Positions 11,104 to 35,319 of a DNA stretch of 64,000 nucleotides are shown in pieces. Each line of letters begins with the position of its first letter. The first letter of the stretch is position 1. Location: positions 8,195,511-8,259,510 of the forward strand of contig CM076956.1 in assembly GCA_039566865.1 (NCBI GenBank), written 5' to 3'. The notes under the pieces are model-generated. The model was given only the letters and a program-made list of their open reading frames with translations, was not told the origin of the DNA and did not search any database. Made by a program: the position numbers and the translations under genes. This DNA comes from Aurelia coerulea. Taxonomy: Eukaryota; Cnidaria; Scyphozoa; Semaeostomeae; Ulmaridae.

Positions 11104-12269
11104 CTCCCGCGGAAGTTAGCCTTTTCTTTGATGCAGTTCGTATTTGAATGAATGACATTGATTTCAAAGGATGCCCGCAGGTTTACAAGATAAGGTTGAA
11201 ATGTTTTGTCTTTGCTTGGGAAAATACGTTCTTCAGGCAAAGAAATGTTTGAAAATTTTGCTTCTTTCTTCTGAGCCTTTATAATAGAATTTCTATCACA
11301 GATTAAGCATAGCCTGTGTACCTTTTGAAATCTGAAATGATTCTGAAATACAAGATTCATGTCTCCTTCCTACCTCTCATATTCAATGTGTTTATTGTTA
11401 GAACATATTCATTCATAATTCTGCTATTTGTAGCTTGGATGACATGATGGCCTAAATGAACTGGGAGAAAAGACCATAGACATTTCTATGGAGGAGACAG
11501 ATGAGGAGAGAATGCTTCATCAGAAGTCTCGAGGGAAACAGGACCAAGGATAGCAACTTTTCAATCGATATGCAAGGGAATAACCCAACTTTTATCTTCA
11601 TTTGCTCAAGGCAAGGATCACAGAGTGAATTCTAGAATTTGCAAGGAAATCCAAGAGCAGGGTTTCCCGGTTTTTCGAAATTTCGAAGGTCACCATTTCA
11701 ATTCTGTGCCCAGGCTATAGAATAAATACAGGCCTCTTTTTATCACAAATGAAAACAACTAAACTACAAATACATATAAATATAAATATTCTATGGCTGC
11801 CATAGCTGGTAAGAACATAATGTGACCGAGTTCCAGCTACGGCAGCCGCTTGCGTCAATGAAAAAACATACATTCAATTAAATTCAAGAAAAGAACAACT
11901 CAGGCATCTCAGAAAGAAGGACTCCCTTCACCTTACAGCAGATGATTGAATCTAACGAATATGCAAAAATATATGAAACACCCAAAGATAGCAGATAGAT
12001 TGTAGTTGAATATACAAAGATTATAGTTTTCAAGTACAAATAGGAGTACTGCACCTGCTGCGCTACAAATACAGCAAATACTACAAATAAAGCGAAAATG
12101 TTGCTGCTGTTTTGTCCTGCTCGTTGTCTTTCCGTGTCGTTGTCGATATCCTTTTGCTGCGATTACCCAGCTGAACAATAGCAGAAAGAGATTTGAAAGA
12201 AAACAATGTTTGTAATTTCTCAAAGAAGTCTTATCGCGAGATATTGTTCGAAATATCGTCATTGAGGAC
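11104..12269. other. Intergenic DNA, no gene recognised
   Basis: No recognised gene or repeat. Two minus-strand ORFs of 143 codons (10929-11360 and 11933-12364) have no domain, signal peptide or consistent splice context. The first overlaps the SINE and the second overlaps tandem repeats. Confidence 0.4.
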
Positions 12270-13480
12270 TCTTGAAAAGAATCCAGACTTCCGACAACCG
12301 AGAACGAACTGCGTGGGAAGTACGACTGAAAGTCTGTGTAAATCTTAATCCCGAAGCTTTGCACCGACGTTGCACGAGTGCACGAAATATTAGCACTTTG
12401 AAAGGTTCCGACAACCGAGAATAGATGACGTGAAAGTACGAGTGAAATCCTATTTTCGGGAAATATAATCGGTAGAACTTTCGAATGGTAACAAGGCTCT
12501 GAAGAAATGAAATCAGTGACGTGGGATGTACGACTAAAACGTTGTGTCCCGAATACCCAAAAAATGTACCGACGTTGCGTACGAAAAATATCATCGCTAG
12601 CACCTTTGAAAAGAAACGAGGCTCCGAAAACCGAGAATCAACGATGTGGGATGTACGACTGAAACGATGTGTCAGCTCTCAATCCTAGAAACCTTGCAAC
12701 GTTGAGTACGAAAATGAAGTATATTATCGGTAGCACTTTTGGAAGGAAACGAGTCTCCGAAAACTGTGAATCAACGACGTGGGATGTACGACTGAAACGC
12801 TGTGTAAATCTTAATCCCGAAAATCTACCGACGTTGTATACGAAACATGCTCACATACAACGAAATATGATCGGTAGCAGTACTTGAAAAGGAAGCAAGG
12901 CTCCGAACACGCAACCTTGTACCCAGGGCCTTTCGTCATATCGTGACAAATGCGAAAAGGAAAACCTCCGGCGTAGGATGTAAGACCGAAACATTGAGTA
13001 AATCCTCAATCCCTAAGGGCACTCAGCGAATGCACATATGGGGAGGTAAGTCCGATATTTTTGGGTCAGAATTTTGCCGAAAGTGATATTTTGGTCCAAT
13101 TAAGCTAAAATCATGGCTATGGTATTTTTGGAATCAAATTTAGTCAAAATAACATTTTTGAGTTCTTCAGAGGCAATCCAAATCTCAATTTACATCGTTT
13201 CGCGATCTTCTATGTTCGCTTACAGATGTCAAAGTATAAAATGAGCTGATATTTTTGGGTTGCAATGACACTAAACTGATATTTTTGGGTTGCTTGAAAA
13301 TTCCTCGGACTGACGCAAGTGCTGAGTGCCCCCCCCCCTCTCAATCCTCAAAAACGTACAACGTTGCGTATGAGATACATTCGGAAGCGGATTGCAAGAA
13401 TCGCAGCGAGTCCAGTAGGCTCAGAAAATTCTGCAAAGGAAGCAGGCCTCCGAAAACTGAGAATCAGCATTGTGTTGACG
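12270..13480. repeat. Degenerate tandem array, unit about 115-135 bp, interrupted by a MITE
   Basis: A unit containing CGTGGGATGTACGACTGAAA, followed by TAAATCTTAATCCCGAA and an ACGTTG...GTACGAAA segment, recurs near 12308, 12428, 12510, 12646, 12777 and 12970. A further decayed unit lies at 13345-13480. The array is split by a different repeat at 13018-13337. Units differ by many substitutions, so the array is old. Short ORFs here are by-products. Confidence 0.7.
13018..13337. mobile_element. MITE with GGGCACTCAGC ends
   Basis: The left end GGGCACTCAGC and right end GTGCTGAGTGCCC are inverse. The interior repeats the phrase GATATTTTTGGGT three or more times. A second copy at 57906-58954 shares the ends and interior but is broken by a LINE. 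Inserted in the tandem array; precise target duplication not readable because of C-runs. Confidence 0.65.
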
Positions 13481-16195
13481 TTCCATTTCAATTTGAAAAT
13501 CGTTTAACATATTTACCTACAGCACGTAAAGACTAACTACTTCAATCCCGATTTCCGCTTCTTTCATTGAATTGCATGAAGGCACTACGCTGCAAGTTAT
13601 AGCATCCAGCAGTCTATCAATAGCGATAACAACGAACGTGTAATCAGTCTACATCACATATTGCATCGTGATCTTTTTTAGTTTTTGTTATCTACAGGAA
13701 ATTTCCTAAATTTTTATCCCACCTACGGACGGTAAACAGTACATTTCGTGTTCTCCGGAAGCTATACATTTTGCAGCATCACTTTCCCTCCCTCTGATTT
13801 TTCGAAATTAGAGTTGGATTGCGCTTTTTTTTCGGCACACCCTCCTGTAGAGCACATGCCCTAGCAAACGTTTTAATCATGATGAACGTAATGTAATGCT
13901 AACATAACGTATTCTATGTTCAAATGTTTTCGGAGAATGATGAATGTCGCTGATCACAGAGATTCGAAAATGTTTGATGATGGCCCGATGATGGAAGCCG
14001 GCCGAAAGCCTAATTAAGGATGTACTTCACACTTTGTAGAAAGCTTTTCCTCAAAATTTTCGATTTTCGGATTTTGAGCTAAAAATAAAACTCTCCTTTC
14101 ACGTTCTGGGGTTTTTGCTCGTTGTGTAGCACTTGGAGCAAGTTGCAGAGGCCACGGTAGATTGTGAATATGATGTTTTCTTTGGTTATTTCTCGTAAAG
14201 CAGTGAAATAGAATACCAGCCACTAAGGCAAGAGCACTTGTCACAAGATTTAGAAGGAAAAGAAAGTTTTATCACAGTTGAAAGCAAGACATTGCGACAC
14301 AGAAGAAGACCCAGCAGAATTTCAGTCCAATGTATTGCTTAGGCCTACTACTGGAAACTTTCAGCCATCCAAGTTTCTTCTTTACCCCAGAAATGGAGCT
14401 GAGATCTGTCATTAATTGCCTTTCCCAAATGCTGCAAAGTTCATCTTTTTATAAACTTAAGAATCCAGGAGCAAAGAGGTACCAAAATAATAGGTACCAA
14501 AATAACTTGGGCCTTTCCAAGGAAAAGGATTTAAAGAGAAGCAGCAGAGAGGTTATTAAATTGCATGTTATGCCCATGTAACATGGCAGAAGTATAATGG
14601 TTATGAAGTGGAAGGATTACTATCATATAATGCTTCTCTAGCATTAATATTACATTGAATTCATAATATCAACAAGACATTTCATGAAACGTCAACTTAT
14701 ACGGCAGAATAGAAAGCAAGGCAAGAGTTGTTTCTGCTATACCAGAAGCAGTCTGCTGTCTCAATACTGGTGCTGGCTTGAAAGCATTAATTTTTAAGGA
14801 ATAGAAAATGTTGGCCAGTATCCACTCAGAGCATTACAGAAAGAGCACGTCGCTAACATGATGTCAGCCTCTGATAAATTTCGCGTAAGTACAGGGCCTG
14901 GCATCTGAACAAAAAGAGATTGAAAAAGGCAAATAAGGAAACATTGAAAGAAGACTATGATCCTGGAGCATTTGATAGAATGGGGAGAGAGTGTACCACC
15001 CTGAAGAGATGGAGATACTTGGGGGTAAAGGCAAAAGTGGGAGCCAGGAGGGCCTCTAGTGCAAGAAGCGTGATTTTTAATTTGACGCAATACCAATTAT
15101 GGAAGTACCATAGAACTGATAAAACCAATTTTAAGGGAGCATAAACTGTAACAGTTGAGATACCTGGTCACTGAATGTTGTTTTGAAACTTGTCAAATGA
15201 TTGTGTATTATAGTTATTAGTGATATGAAGCAATGAATTAAGACAAAAAAGTACTACGCAAACTTTAAATGCATTTTTCTCAAAACTGCATTTTACTGAC
15301 CTAGCAAAATTGGGCAGATCATATCTCTTTAATAGAATAAGATATTCATCTGAAATTTTCACTCCAGTTGACTAACATGTATGCAAGTGTAATGAATAGA
15401 CAGTTTCCAAATTTGCAGCCATTAACATAGAGAACATGTAACTTAAACTAGGTCAATTAAATATACGGTCTACGAAAAATACACATAAACCTTTTCCACA
15501 CATTCTGTGAATGTCGGGCTAATTTGAGCTCAACAATGGGTATCTGGTTCTTAAGTTATTATCTTCCCAAGACAACTCCTGAAAATTTTATCTTGCTATC
15601 AACAAGAACTACCATTTTATGGCCAATTAAGTTTTTTTGAGTGCTTGAAAATAAAAGTGTGAAGTACTACCTTAATGAAAATCAAGAAAACTTTTTTGCA
15701 GCTAAACGCCAAAAGCAGTATTCAAACGCATTGCCAAGGACATTGTAGACCTAATATCCAATGTGAAACAAACTTACAAGCAAAAGAAATAGAGGTAAGG
15801 GGACTTGGTGATTATTAAGTCACTAATTTTAAGCTTCCGCGACCCAGGGTAAAATAATGGTAAAGCATTCCAAATTTTCGAACATGGACTGGACCGTGTA
15901 TTCCATATTCTTTGTACCAAACTACGATAACGATCACATTCTTTCACAAAAATGGCAATATCAATAGCACGGCAATAGCATTCCTGATACCAACCTTGCG
16001 AAAGTTTTACCGTTCTAGCTTCGGTAATTTACACCTGCACCCGCAACAACACCGGGCTCTAACCAATCCAAACTCCTTATTCGTTGAAAACTAAATTCTA
16101 AATTCTAAATTGATTGGTCAATGCGGATCCACACCATATTGGCCTAAAGTGGCTACACTTTATAAGAGAGATTAAAATTAGTCCCTACTGAGCAA
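13481..16195. other. Intergenic DNA, no gene recognised
   Basis: A 2.7-kb AT-rich stretch. ORFs are all about 100 codons or less with no recognisable motif. I see no transposon ends or tandem repeats apart from a local doubling of GGTACCAAAATAA near 14480-14500. Confidence 0.4.
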
Positions 16196-16203
16196 GTGAT
16201 ATC

Positions 16204-16684
16204 CAGGAACGCCGGAGAAGGGGGCGGGGGGGGGGGCAAGCGCCCCTCCTGCCCTTTCCTAAGGGGGGCAAGGGGGGCAAAGGTGCCCTTTCAATGAAAA
16301 ACAATAATTTACTTTAATACAATAATTTAAATTAAAACTTGATAGAAAAGCAACCATAGCTTTATTCCCTTATCAGAACACACCAGTAACGAAAAATGAC
16401 TGGCAATAGAAACTTCAAAATAAACAAAATGCGATCTTATGTGATTTGGAATGAGGACATATGTGGAGAAATAGTCGAAAAATTCGTGAAAGAACATGAT
16501 TGATGTTCGTTGAAACATTTTTGATAGCATTTTAAGCCAATCTAAAGGGCGTGGCCACACAAACTTTCCCGGGGGAGTACCCCCGGACCCCCCAATTTTT
16601 CGGCTCACTTCGCTGGCCTTCGGTCTCGATTGCCCTTACGTTCCTAGTCGCCCCCCTTGCCCTACCATCGCTCCGGCGTCCCTG
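16204..16684. mobile_element. hAT-like non-autonomous element, perfect 8-bp TSD
   Basis: The termini CAGGAACGCCGGAG (left) and CTCCGGCGTCCCTG (right) are inverse apart from one base. The flanks are GTGATATC on both sides (16196-16203 and 16685-16692). The CAGG start with an 8-bp duplication is the hAT signature. The interior has G- and C-runs and no transposase. Confidence 0.85.
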
Positions 16685-16692
16685 GTGATATC

Positions 16693-18003
16693 TGCAAATC
16701 AAAGAACGCAGGGAAACAAGGGACGAAATGTCATAAGTCTACCCCTTCTACAGAACACAAGAAGAAACGACGATGAAGATAATGCTCCGAGAAGGACAAA
16801 ACCAATGAAGGAATGTCCTCCAGCTCATTTTGCGTTTGCAAGTGAACGCTGAACAGACTCTGCTGAATGAATAGCATTCCTCGAAACAAAACGGTAAAGG
16901 AAGCAACCGATTTTCATTTTTCACTTTCCACAAACACGTAAGGTAACTTCATTCTGTTCGACTTTTTTTTCCATTTCAGTAAGCTTGAATTAGCTCTAAT
17001 TTCATAGGTATTTGGTACATTTATGCATGCTGTAAATAGATTGATAACGATAACAGAAAACGTGATATTCCACCTGGGAGGGACCGAGGAACGACAGAAA
17101 AAGATCGGTTTTGCGAAGAATTGTTAGTCATTTCTTGCCGGAACGGTAAAAGAATTGGATTATCTTCTCATATACAGAGATAAGAAGAATATCCCTCCTA
17201 CCTAGGACCGTTTTGGTATTGAAGAAAGACACACATGCAGAGTTCTGTATTTTCCTATTTCTGACGCATTTCCGTTACAACAGCACCTCCAAGAACCATT
17301 ATTATGGAAATAAGGTCAGCTCGACCTGTTATTGCTATCCCTGCCACTGAAAGGAGGGGTGTTTATCTTTACGTTTTCAACATTAGATATTGCATTGTAT
17401 CTATTTTTCATTATAAACCTTGTAAATGCTTGTAAATATTGTGGCAAATGATGCATACATACGTACATATTTTTTGGGCCTAAATCCAGCAAGCTGGAAG
17501 TTTTACTCCTCTTTTGAATTATCGGAAATATTGCGTGTCTGACATTCTCAGCATTGGTTAGATATCATACATATGATTCGATTGTAGTGGCAAGATAAGA
17601 TGATAGATAAGACCTTGAGGTTACAATAAGAATAAGTTGGATTTTCTTCCCATGCATGCCTTACCTAATCAGGCTAAATCGGATAGGAGTTTCGTGCCCT
17701 GGGTAACATTTTTTACATTTGATTCCTATGACTCATGTGAATAATTATGATGTAATTTGGAGTGAGCAAAATTAAAGTGAATGAACGGAGCTAAGTAGAG
17801 GCAATCTATAAATAGGACAAAGAAAACTCATCATCTGCAAAAATGTGTGCAAAGTGCAAAGACAGTGGCGGGAAATCCCCACCAGTCGCTACTAATTCCC
17901 TACCAATCATGCAAAATTTCTCTATCAGCGAAGTCCCCTTTTTACGAAGTATTCTGTGCTCCCCGAAAGATACGGCAAAGAAATCATGGACCAGTTGAAA
18001 TGA
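16693..18003. other. Intergenic DNA with a short segment shared with 52266
   Basis: No gene recognised. A block near 17783-17826 (CGGAGCTAAGTAGAGGCAAT onward, roughly 40 bp) is nearly identical to 52266-52308, so both are probably pieces of one repeat family whose limits I cannot see. Confidence 0.4.
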
Positions 18004-18379
18004 AGCTTAAACTATGTATCATTACCCTGGGTGCCAGAGCCAAGAATTTAGATTTAAAAAACAAAAAAGAATGTGTCATATACATAAATCATTCCGCATT
18101 ATGCAAGGTCCATCTAGATTAGAAGCAATGTACCCTTTCTAAACATGTCTAAACATCCATGTGTGACGTTTTCACTGATGGCCCAGCAGTAAGCTTAAAC
18201 TATGTATCATTACCCTGGGTGCCAGAGCCAAGAATTTAGATTTAAAAAACAAAAAAGAATGTGTCATATACATAAATCATTCCGCATTATGCAAGGTCCA
18301 TCTAGATTAGAAGCAATGTACCCTTTCTAAACATGTCTAAACATCCATGGTGTGACGTTTTCACTGATGGCCCAGCAGT
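18004..18379 (+). repeat. 188-bp tandem duplication, almost identical copies
   Basis: The block starting AGCTTAAACTATGTATCATT at 18004 repeats at 18192, a period of 188 bp. The only difference I see is one inserted G (CATCCATGTG versus CATCCATGGTG). Each copy includes a TACCCTGGGTGCCAGAGCC motif related to the small palindrome at 23812. It is either a very recent duplication or an assembly artefact. Confidence 0.85.
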
Positions 18380-18405
18380 AAAAAGCTGTTAAAAGATGCC
18401 ATAAG

Positions 18406-18867
18406 CAGGGCCGTCGAGAGCCAGCTCGGGCCCTGGGCTGATTCCTAGGATGGGGCCCCTTCGCCCCCAAAAAAAATTTTCTGGGACCACGCCCTTCAGA
18501 CTCTCGGAGAATGAGGGAAACGCCCTTTTTAAGAAAACTACTTCAGAAAAAAATTGCTTAGATATTCCATGAAAAAGTTATCAAAGAAGCGGTATTTACG
18601 GTAAACAATGAAAAGATTCGCTCTTACAAGGTGACTTGCCAAAGTCACCTCGTAAGGTACGGAAACAAAAACTTTTAAACATAGCCACATAAGAAAACTA
18701 TTTTCTTATGTCTATGTTTTAAGGCAGGTAGCTAGATTGCCATAAAAGTTGCTGTTAGGAGATTTTACAGCAATAACTAATTTTTGTCGAACGGTATTTT
18801 ACGGGCCCCTTCGAGGCCCGGGCCCCGGACCTTTTACCCCCTCCAACCCCCCCTCTCGACGGTCCTG
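18406..18867. mobile_element. hAT-like non-autonomous element, perfect 8-bp TSD
   Basis: The ends CAGGGCCGTCGAGAG and CTCTCGACGGTCCTG are inverse with one mismatch. Flanks GCCATAAG occur at both sides (18398-18405 and 18868-18875). G/C-rich subterminal inverted blocks (GGGCCCTGGG / CCCGGGCCCC) are present, with no coding region. Confidence 0.85.
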
Positions 18868-18876
18868 GCCATAAGC

Positions 18877-19074
18877 AAGGGGTGACGCCAGAAATCTTCC
18901 GACAGAGGGGATGGAGCTTCCGACAGAGGGGCTAGAATAGCTAAAGAATGTAGTTTTCGTACGTTATTTTGCCAAATTTCCTCCGACAAGAACCCAAAAT
19001 TTCCTCCGACAGGGGGGCTAGACGCTTCCGACGGGGGGCTGTAGCCCCCTAGCCCTCCCCTGGCGCCACCACTG
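18877..19074. mobile_element. Small hAT-like MITE abutting the previous element
   Basis: The left end AAGGGGTGACGCCAG matches the inverse of the right end CTGGCGCCACCACTG at 12 of 15 positions. Flanks CCATAAGC and TCATAAGC differ at one base, an 8-bp duplication that overlaps the neighbour's target. The interior repeats CTTCCGACAGAGGGG several times. Confidence 0.65.
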
Positions 19075-19278
19075 TCATAAGCCCCTAAAAGGAGAAGATG
19101 TTTTAACTCTCCCCCTTCAAGGACCAGGAAAGCTTGTGAAGGCTGGATCTTCTGAACAAAAAAACTACTTTGAATGTTTCTTGTGCGTGAATTGATAATA
19201 AATTTTAGTATGATATTCTATTGTAATGTTGCTAAATAATCATTAGACAAGTAAAAGCACCGATATTAACCGGTAGGC

Positions 19279-19561
19279 TAGCCTACGCGTAGACCCATTA
19301 TCCCAAAGGAGGAAAGGGTCTACGAAACAAAGAGCAAAGGCTTGCTACGGCCGCCTAATTACTCATTCTAATCCGCTTTTCAAATTAGTTGTGAAACGTG
19401 TTGTTGAAACCATATGATATAGAAATAGAAATATTTCTATGGTTGGAACAAAAGCTGCATAAATTAAGTTTCCAGAAATCTAGAAACCTCAGTAGCAAGC
19501 TTTTGCTCTTTGTTTCGTAGACCCTTTCCTCCTTTGGGATAATGGGTCTACGCGTAGGCTA
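19279..19561. mobile_element. Mutator-like MITE, 283 bp, perfect 9-bp TSD
   Basis: Terminal inverted repeats of about 65 bp begin TAGCCTACGCGTAGACCCAT and end with the exact inverse. Flanks CCGGTAGGC occur at 19270-19278 and 19562-19570. Long TIRs with a 9-bp duplication are the Mutator (MULE) signature. Sister copies lie at 25143-25379 and 60331-60603. Confidence 0.85.
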
Positions 19562-19670
19562 CCGGTAGGCGTAAATATCTACATATAGATACATTCATCA
19601 ACATTAACACATACATTCAATCAATAACATCAACAATCAAGAGCACTATACTCCCACTTTACTCCCACTA

Positions 19671-20315
19671 ACAGGTGAGCCAGAAAAAAGTTTCCATTTT
19701 CGAAAATTCGTAGCACCACAAGTACTTCGTGGATTTGAATGATTCAAATTCTAGTTAAAAGCCAAAAGATCGAAGTATTTTTGTGATTTTTCTCGTCTTC
19801 TAACGAGCACTGCAAATATAGGTAAATCCAACTTTACAAAGATTTCGTGTTTGCAAAATGACTGAAAAATGGCCTAAAGCATTTGATCAAATCATTAGGA
19901 CTGACGCTCCTCACACAGAACAATACAGTATACACAGGCTTTTCACCTCTCTCAAGAGTCATAAGGCATAGATTTTCAAACAGATACTGAAGATTTTCAA
20001 TCCCATGGCAATAGATGTGCAGACGATATCTCCCACTCATGAAAAAATTGCATTTTCTCTATTGTTCTGAGCGAGGAGTCTGTTATGATTTGATGAAGCA
20101 TTTTAGGCCTTTTTAGTCATTTTGCAACCATCAAGTTTTTGTAAACTTGAATTTATAAATTTTTCCAGTGCTCGTAAGAAGGTGATAAAAATCACAAAAA
20201 TACTTCAATCTTTTGGCTGTCAAGCAAATATTGATTCATTCCAATCCATTCACTACTCTCGATGCTATGAATTCTCAAAAGTGAAAAGGTGGGAACTTTT
20301 TCCTGGCTCACCCGG
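19671..20315. mobile_element. TA-flanked long-TIR MITE
   Basis: Begins ACAGGTGAGCCAGAAAAAAG and ends with CTTTTTCCTGGCTCACCCGG. Inverted homology continues inward (CTTTTGGCT..., AAAATCACAAAAATACTTC). TA lies on both sides. The ends match the CCGGGTGA class found elsewhere in the window and suggest a Tc1/mariner-type origin. Confidence 0.65.
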
Positions 20316-21093
20316 TATACTATCACCGGGTGAGTAGGGGCAGTGCAAAGTTTATTTCATAACATGGCTGGTGCAAAACGTACCGGGGGCAACTACTTTC
20401 TTAATCTTGTACAAAACTGGGTCAACACTTTTTACAAAGCAATAACATTTGATACTTTTTACAAAGCAATAACGGGGCAGTAACATTTATAAGCTCAAGA
20501 CGAAGTTTGAAGTTTGAAAGGTTTTCATTTTGTGGACAAAAATTGAAAACATGCATGCATGCTGATAAATGTTTGGAAGGGTATGTATAAAATGACACGG
20601 AATATTCTCATAAGTTGTTTGCAAGAACGATTCATCAGTCATATCTCTTCATCTTAAAAGTCAATGTTATCGTCTTTGGCTAATTCATCGGTGGTTCATG
20701 AATACGGGGCAGATACATTTTTTTAAGGAAAGGGTGACGGGGTAGTTGGTTTTTTTTAAATAATTTTACATGGGGCGAGCAGGCTTCTTTGCAAGAAGTT
20801 TTCTTCTCCACCGGCCATGTCATGTAGTGAATTTTGCACTGTCCCTAAAAAAGATAACCTGCGTTTGAGAAATGCTGCTCCCTGAATATCAAAGAAATAA
20901 TATTGGAAACTGTCTTGTTTCATTGCCGATATGTATAATTTAATCATGAATAGGTTCAGTAATGTACCCGGATTTTATCGGTCATTCCCTTCCCGTGGAT
21001 ATGGGAGATTATCTGCAGAAAGCCCTTTCAAAAACCTGCAAAAACAAATGGAAACGTACCCTTTGGGTCCAAGGTACCAGAGCCAAAAAAATC
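20316..21093. repeat. Repeat remnant related to 57270-57480
   Basis: The part from about 20790 to 21030 (for example AAATGCTGCTCCCTGAATATCAAAG near 20872, described by position) is homologous in inverse orientation to the right part of the MITE at 56344-57513. The rest shows a doubled ACTTTTTACAAAGCAATAAC near 20430-20475 and no gene. Confidence 0.5.
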
Positions 21094-21913
21094 CAGGGCC
21101 GTCGCCATAGGGGGGTGTAGGGGGTGTGACACCCCCCCTGGAAAAGTGGCTGTCGGCAAATCAAGCTCGATCCTAACACCAGCATTTGCCGACAAACTTC
21201 CATCCAAAGGTGGTAAGCCCCGATTCAGCTACAGAGCACTGATACTACGAGAATTTCGGACTGTAATTTAAGACGGTTTGTGACATTACGATTACATGCA
21301 TGTTGGGTAGTCTAACCGTTACAGATACGTGAATTTTTGCTCGCTTCGCTAGCACTGTCCTACCTAAGTTCACTAATTTATTGTCGAAAATACGATTCCT
21401 TTCTATCAACAAGCCGACAAGGCCCAACTTTATGAGGGGAACAGACATGAATAAGTGATGCTAGTGTAGGAAGGGTGGATTACCACCAGCATAAGAGTCT
21501 TGGTGTTTATTTATTTTCTTATTTGGTATATGAGGGCATGCAGTGCTTGAGAAAGAATTGGATGCGCCCAATTAACCAGAGTCTCGCTAGCACTGGGTTA
21601 AAGTTATAAAGAAAGGATATTTAAGATCATAAAGGCCCAAAGGGAAGAAACTCGATACTTATGTCTTCTCTGTCGTCCAAGCTCTTGCCCTGCCCTACCC
21701 AATTTTAGTACCCTTTTACAAGAAGATTAGCCAAAAGATTAACCGATAGCCAATAGTATTTTCGAGAATCACGTTTCAAAAGGTGACTGTCATATCATAG
21801 AAGATGTATCAACGTAGGTTGAATTTTCAACGACCACGCCCAATTACCACGCCCCTTATCGGCGAGTTTAAGGCTTACACCCCCCTTCCTCGACTTCCTT
21901 CGCGACGGCCCTG
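21094..21913. mobile_element. hAT-like non-autonomous element, 820 bp
   Basis: The left end CAGGGCCGTCGCC and right end GCGACGGCCCTG are inverse. Subterminal CACCCCCC blocks and the phrases GTCGGCAAATCAAG and CCACGCCC are shared with the larger copy at 60725-63871. The flanks are not a clean duplication (AAAAAATC / CACACAAA), so this copy is probably older. No intact ORF. Confidence 0.75.
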
Positions 21914-22748
21914 CACACAAATCTGTTGAAAGTAACTCTAGACAAGAAACTCAACTCTCAGATGATTAGATGCTTAAGAAACTTAATTCACAAAAGGATG
22001 CAAGAAACTTTTAATTCAATGAAAATAACAAAAGTTTGGTCGCTGAACAAGGTGGTGGAACGGTGCCAACACTTCACCGAACATCGATGTTGAACGAAAT
22101 GCTCGCACCAATTGACCGGGGCTGAGCACGCTCCTTCGCAGCGACTTTCTTGACGTCAGATTTCGCAAAATTACTACAGATAGAAAGCTACTATAAAATC
22201 AATTGTGAACCAAGCGTTTTGAAGTTGGTTTAAGAATAACAGGGGTTAAGCAAAATAAACAAATTTATGACACAAGGACAGACAAAGTCAAATCAGTAGG
22301 ACGCTGCGGAGGAGCATGCGGGTCTGAGCAATCTCAAATTCTCAGTTCCCAACCACTTCAAGGTTTTTCATTGAAATAGCACACGTATTGATTCGTATTA
22401 ATTGAATCACTGATAATCTGATAACGTTTTTGGCATGACAATGCTGCGTGCAACTGCTCTGCCCATTTTGTATTCTGTAGTTACTCTGCATCCATTTTCC
22501 ATGTAGATTACAAATTTTAATGTCATTTTTCGAAATTCAGCGTCATTGTGTTGTGATGTCACAACAAATTTTATGGGAATCCTTTGAAACAATAGTAAGT
22601 CTCGTTAACAAGAACTTTATGCCACAAAAATGGTACAAAGTTGCAATTTTTCAATTAATACGAACAAGGGCGTATATACAGTAATATTATGAGATTAAAT
22701 ACAATTCCTGCTTGGTCAAATGCAGCAAGCATAATACAGCTAAAACAT
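21914..22748 (-). other. Region downstream of dmrt (3' UTR and beyond)
   Basis: Contains the 3' flank of dmrt on the minus strand. No AATAAA lies within the first 100 nt after the stop; ATTAAA occurs near 22516-22521. The true transcript end cannot be placed from sequence. No other gene seen. Confidence 0.4.
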
Positions 22749-34227
<11,479 letters not shown>

Positions 34228-35319
34228 CTTGCTCCTTCCAACCTTGATATAGAGGTATCGCTGCCTTCAACAATTTACTGTCCGTTATCTTCTGTGTGGT
34301 GATTATTGTCAAAGACTGTCGTTGCCAGTCAGCAAAGAGAAATCACTCAGCGCTTCAGCAGCGTTCTTCTGGAGTTCCCCTTCAACTTGTTTCTAGGTTC
34401 AAATATCCACTGGCTTTTAGAATGTTCTTCTTCGCTTGCAACTAAAATAGCAGAGCAACCTTGCAAGTCTTCTTGTGAAACGTCCACGGTCATACAAGAA
34501 TATCTGAGCTGTTGCCAATCTCCAGGAGCAGAAGAATGCCACTTGAATGCAGGGTAAAATGTCTGGAGCTCGATACCGTCCGTCCCCTTGCGAGATCTAT
34601 GTCGCGGCTGGAATTCCTATGAATCGCCTACTATTTTCTTGCTTATTTCCTGCCAATTACCGATTAGAATTTACCAAAATGCACCTCTTCCGAGAAGGAG
34701 CATTCAAGAGAACGAGCTCTAAAGTTAAGCTGGTCTCAGTGCCAAGAAATCAGACGCCAAGGAGCGCGAAATTTATCCAAATGTATCTGGAGAAGCTATC
34801 AGCTTGCCAGATATCAGTTGAGTAATAGCAAGTTATGTTGCTTGAGAGTTTTATCTCGTGAAAGAGGCCTCCCTGCAACACAATGAGGTCCAGTGCTATT
34901 TAGATTTCTTGTGTCATTGTGAACAATAGCGCCTGCGAGCATTCAATACAAACTCGCCATCGCCCTGCCATTCCAATTGGCTGCAATGCTCCCGGAGGGG
35001 CCACCTGACACGTAATTATTGTTTAATAAGCTTTGTTCGTTTAGAGGCGTTTTGCAGAAAAAGGAGAGCGACCCCCTATCTTATAAAGCAGGTGTTAGAG
35101 AGTGAGTGTTGGTTTGTGTTTCACGAGTCTGTTAAATGAACATCAACATTGATTTGTTAAACGGCTATTTAGTTTAATTTGAGCACCTGAACCCATGATC
35201 AATGTGTACTCCAAAATTTTGACAACGGGCCTTATCTAATTTGCATCTTGCTACCAATAACGTTTAAAAGAAATCATATTTATCCTGATTACATGTGAAA
35301 TGTGAGTCAGCATCATCTT
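34228..35319 (-). promoter_or_regulatory. dmrt 5' flank
   Basis: Upstream region of dmrt. No TATA box lies within 100 bp of the ATG; a minus-strand TTTATAAG occurs near 35082-35089, too remote to assign. No second gene on either strand is recognised. Extent of the promoter is unknown. Confidence 0.35.

Noticed and set aside
10929..12603. Minus-strand ORFs of 114-143 codons
   Set aside because: No domain, signal peptide or splice pattern; they overlap a SINE and a degenerate tandem array.
34306..34825. Plus-strand ORFs upstream of dmrt as a divergent gene
   Set aside because: No recognisable domain, poor starts (TTG) and no splice context.
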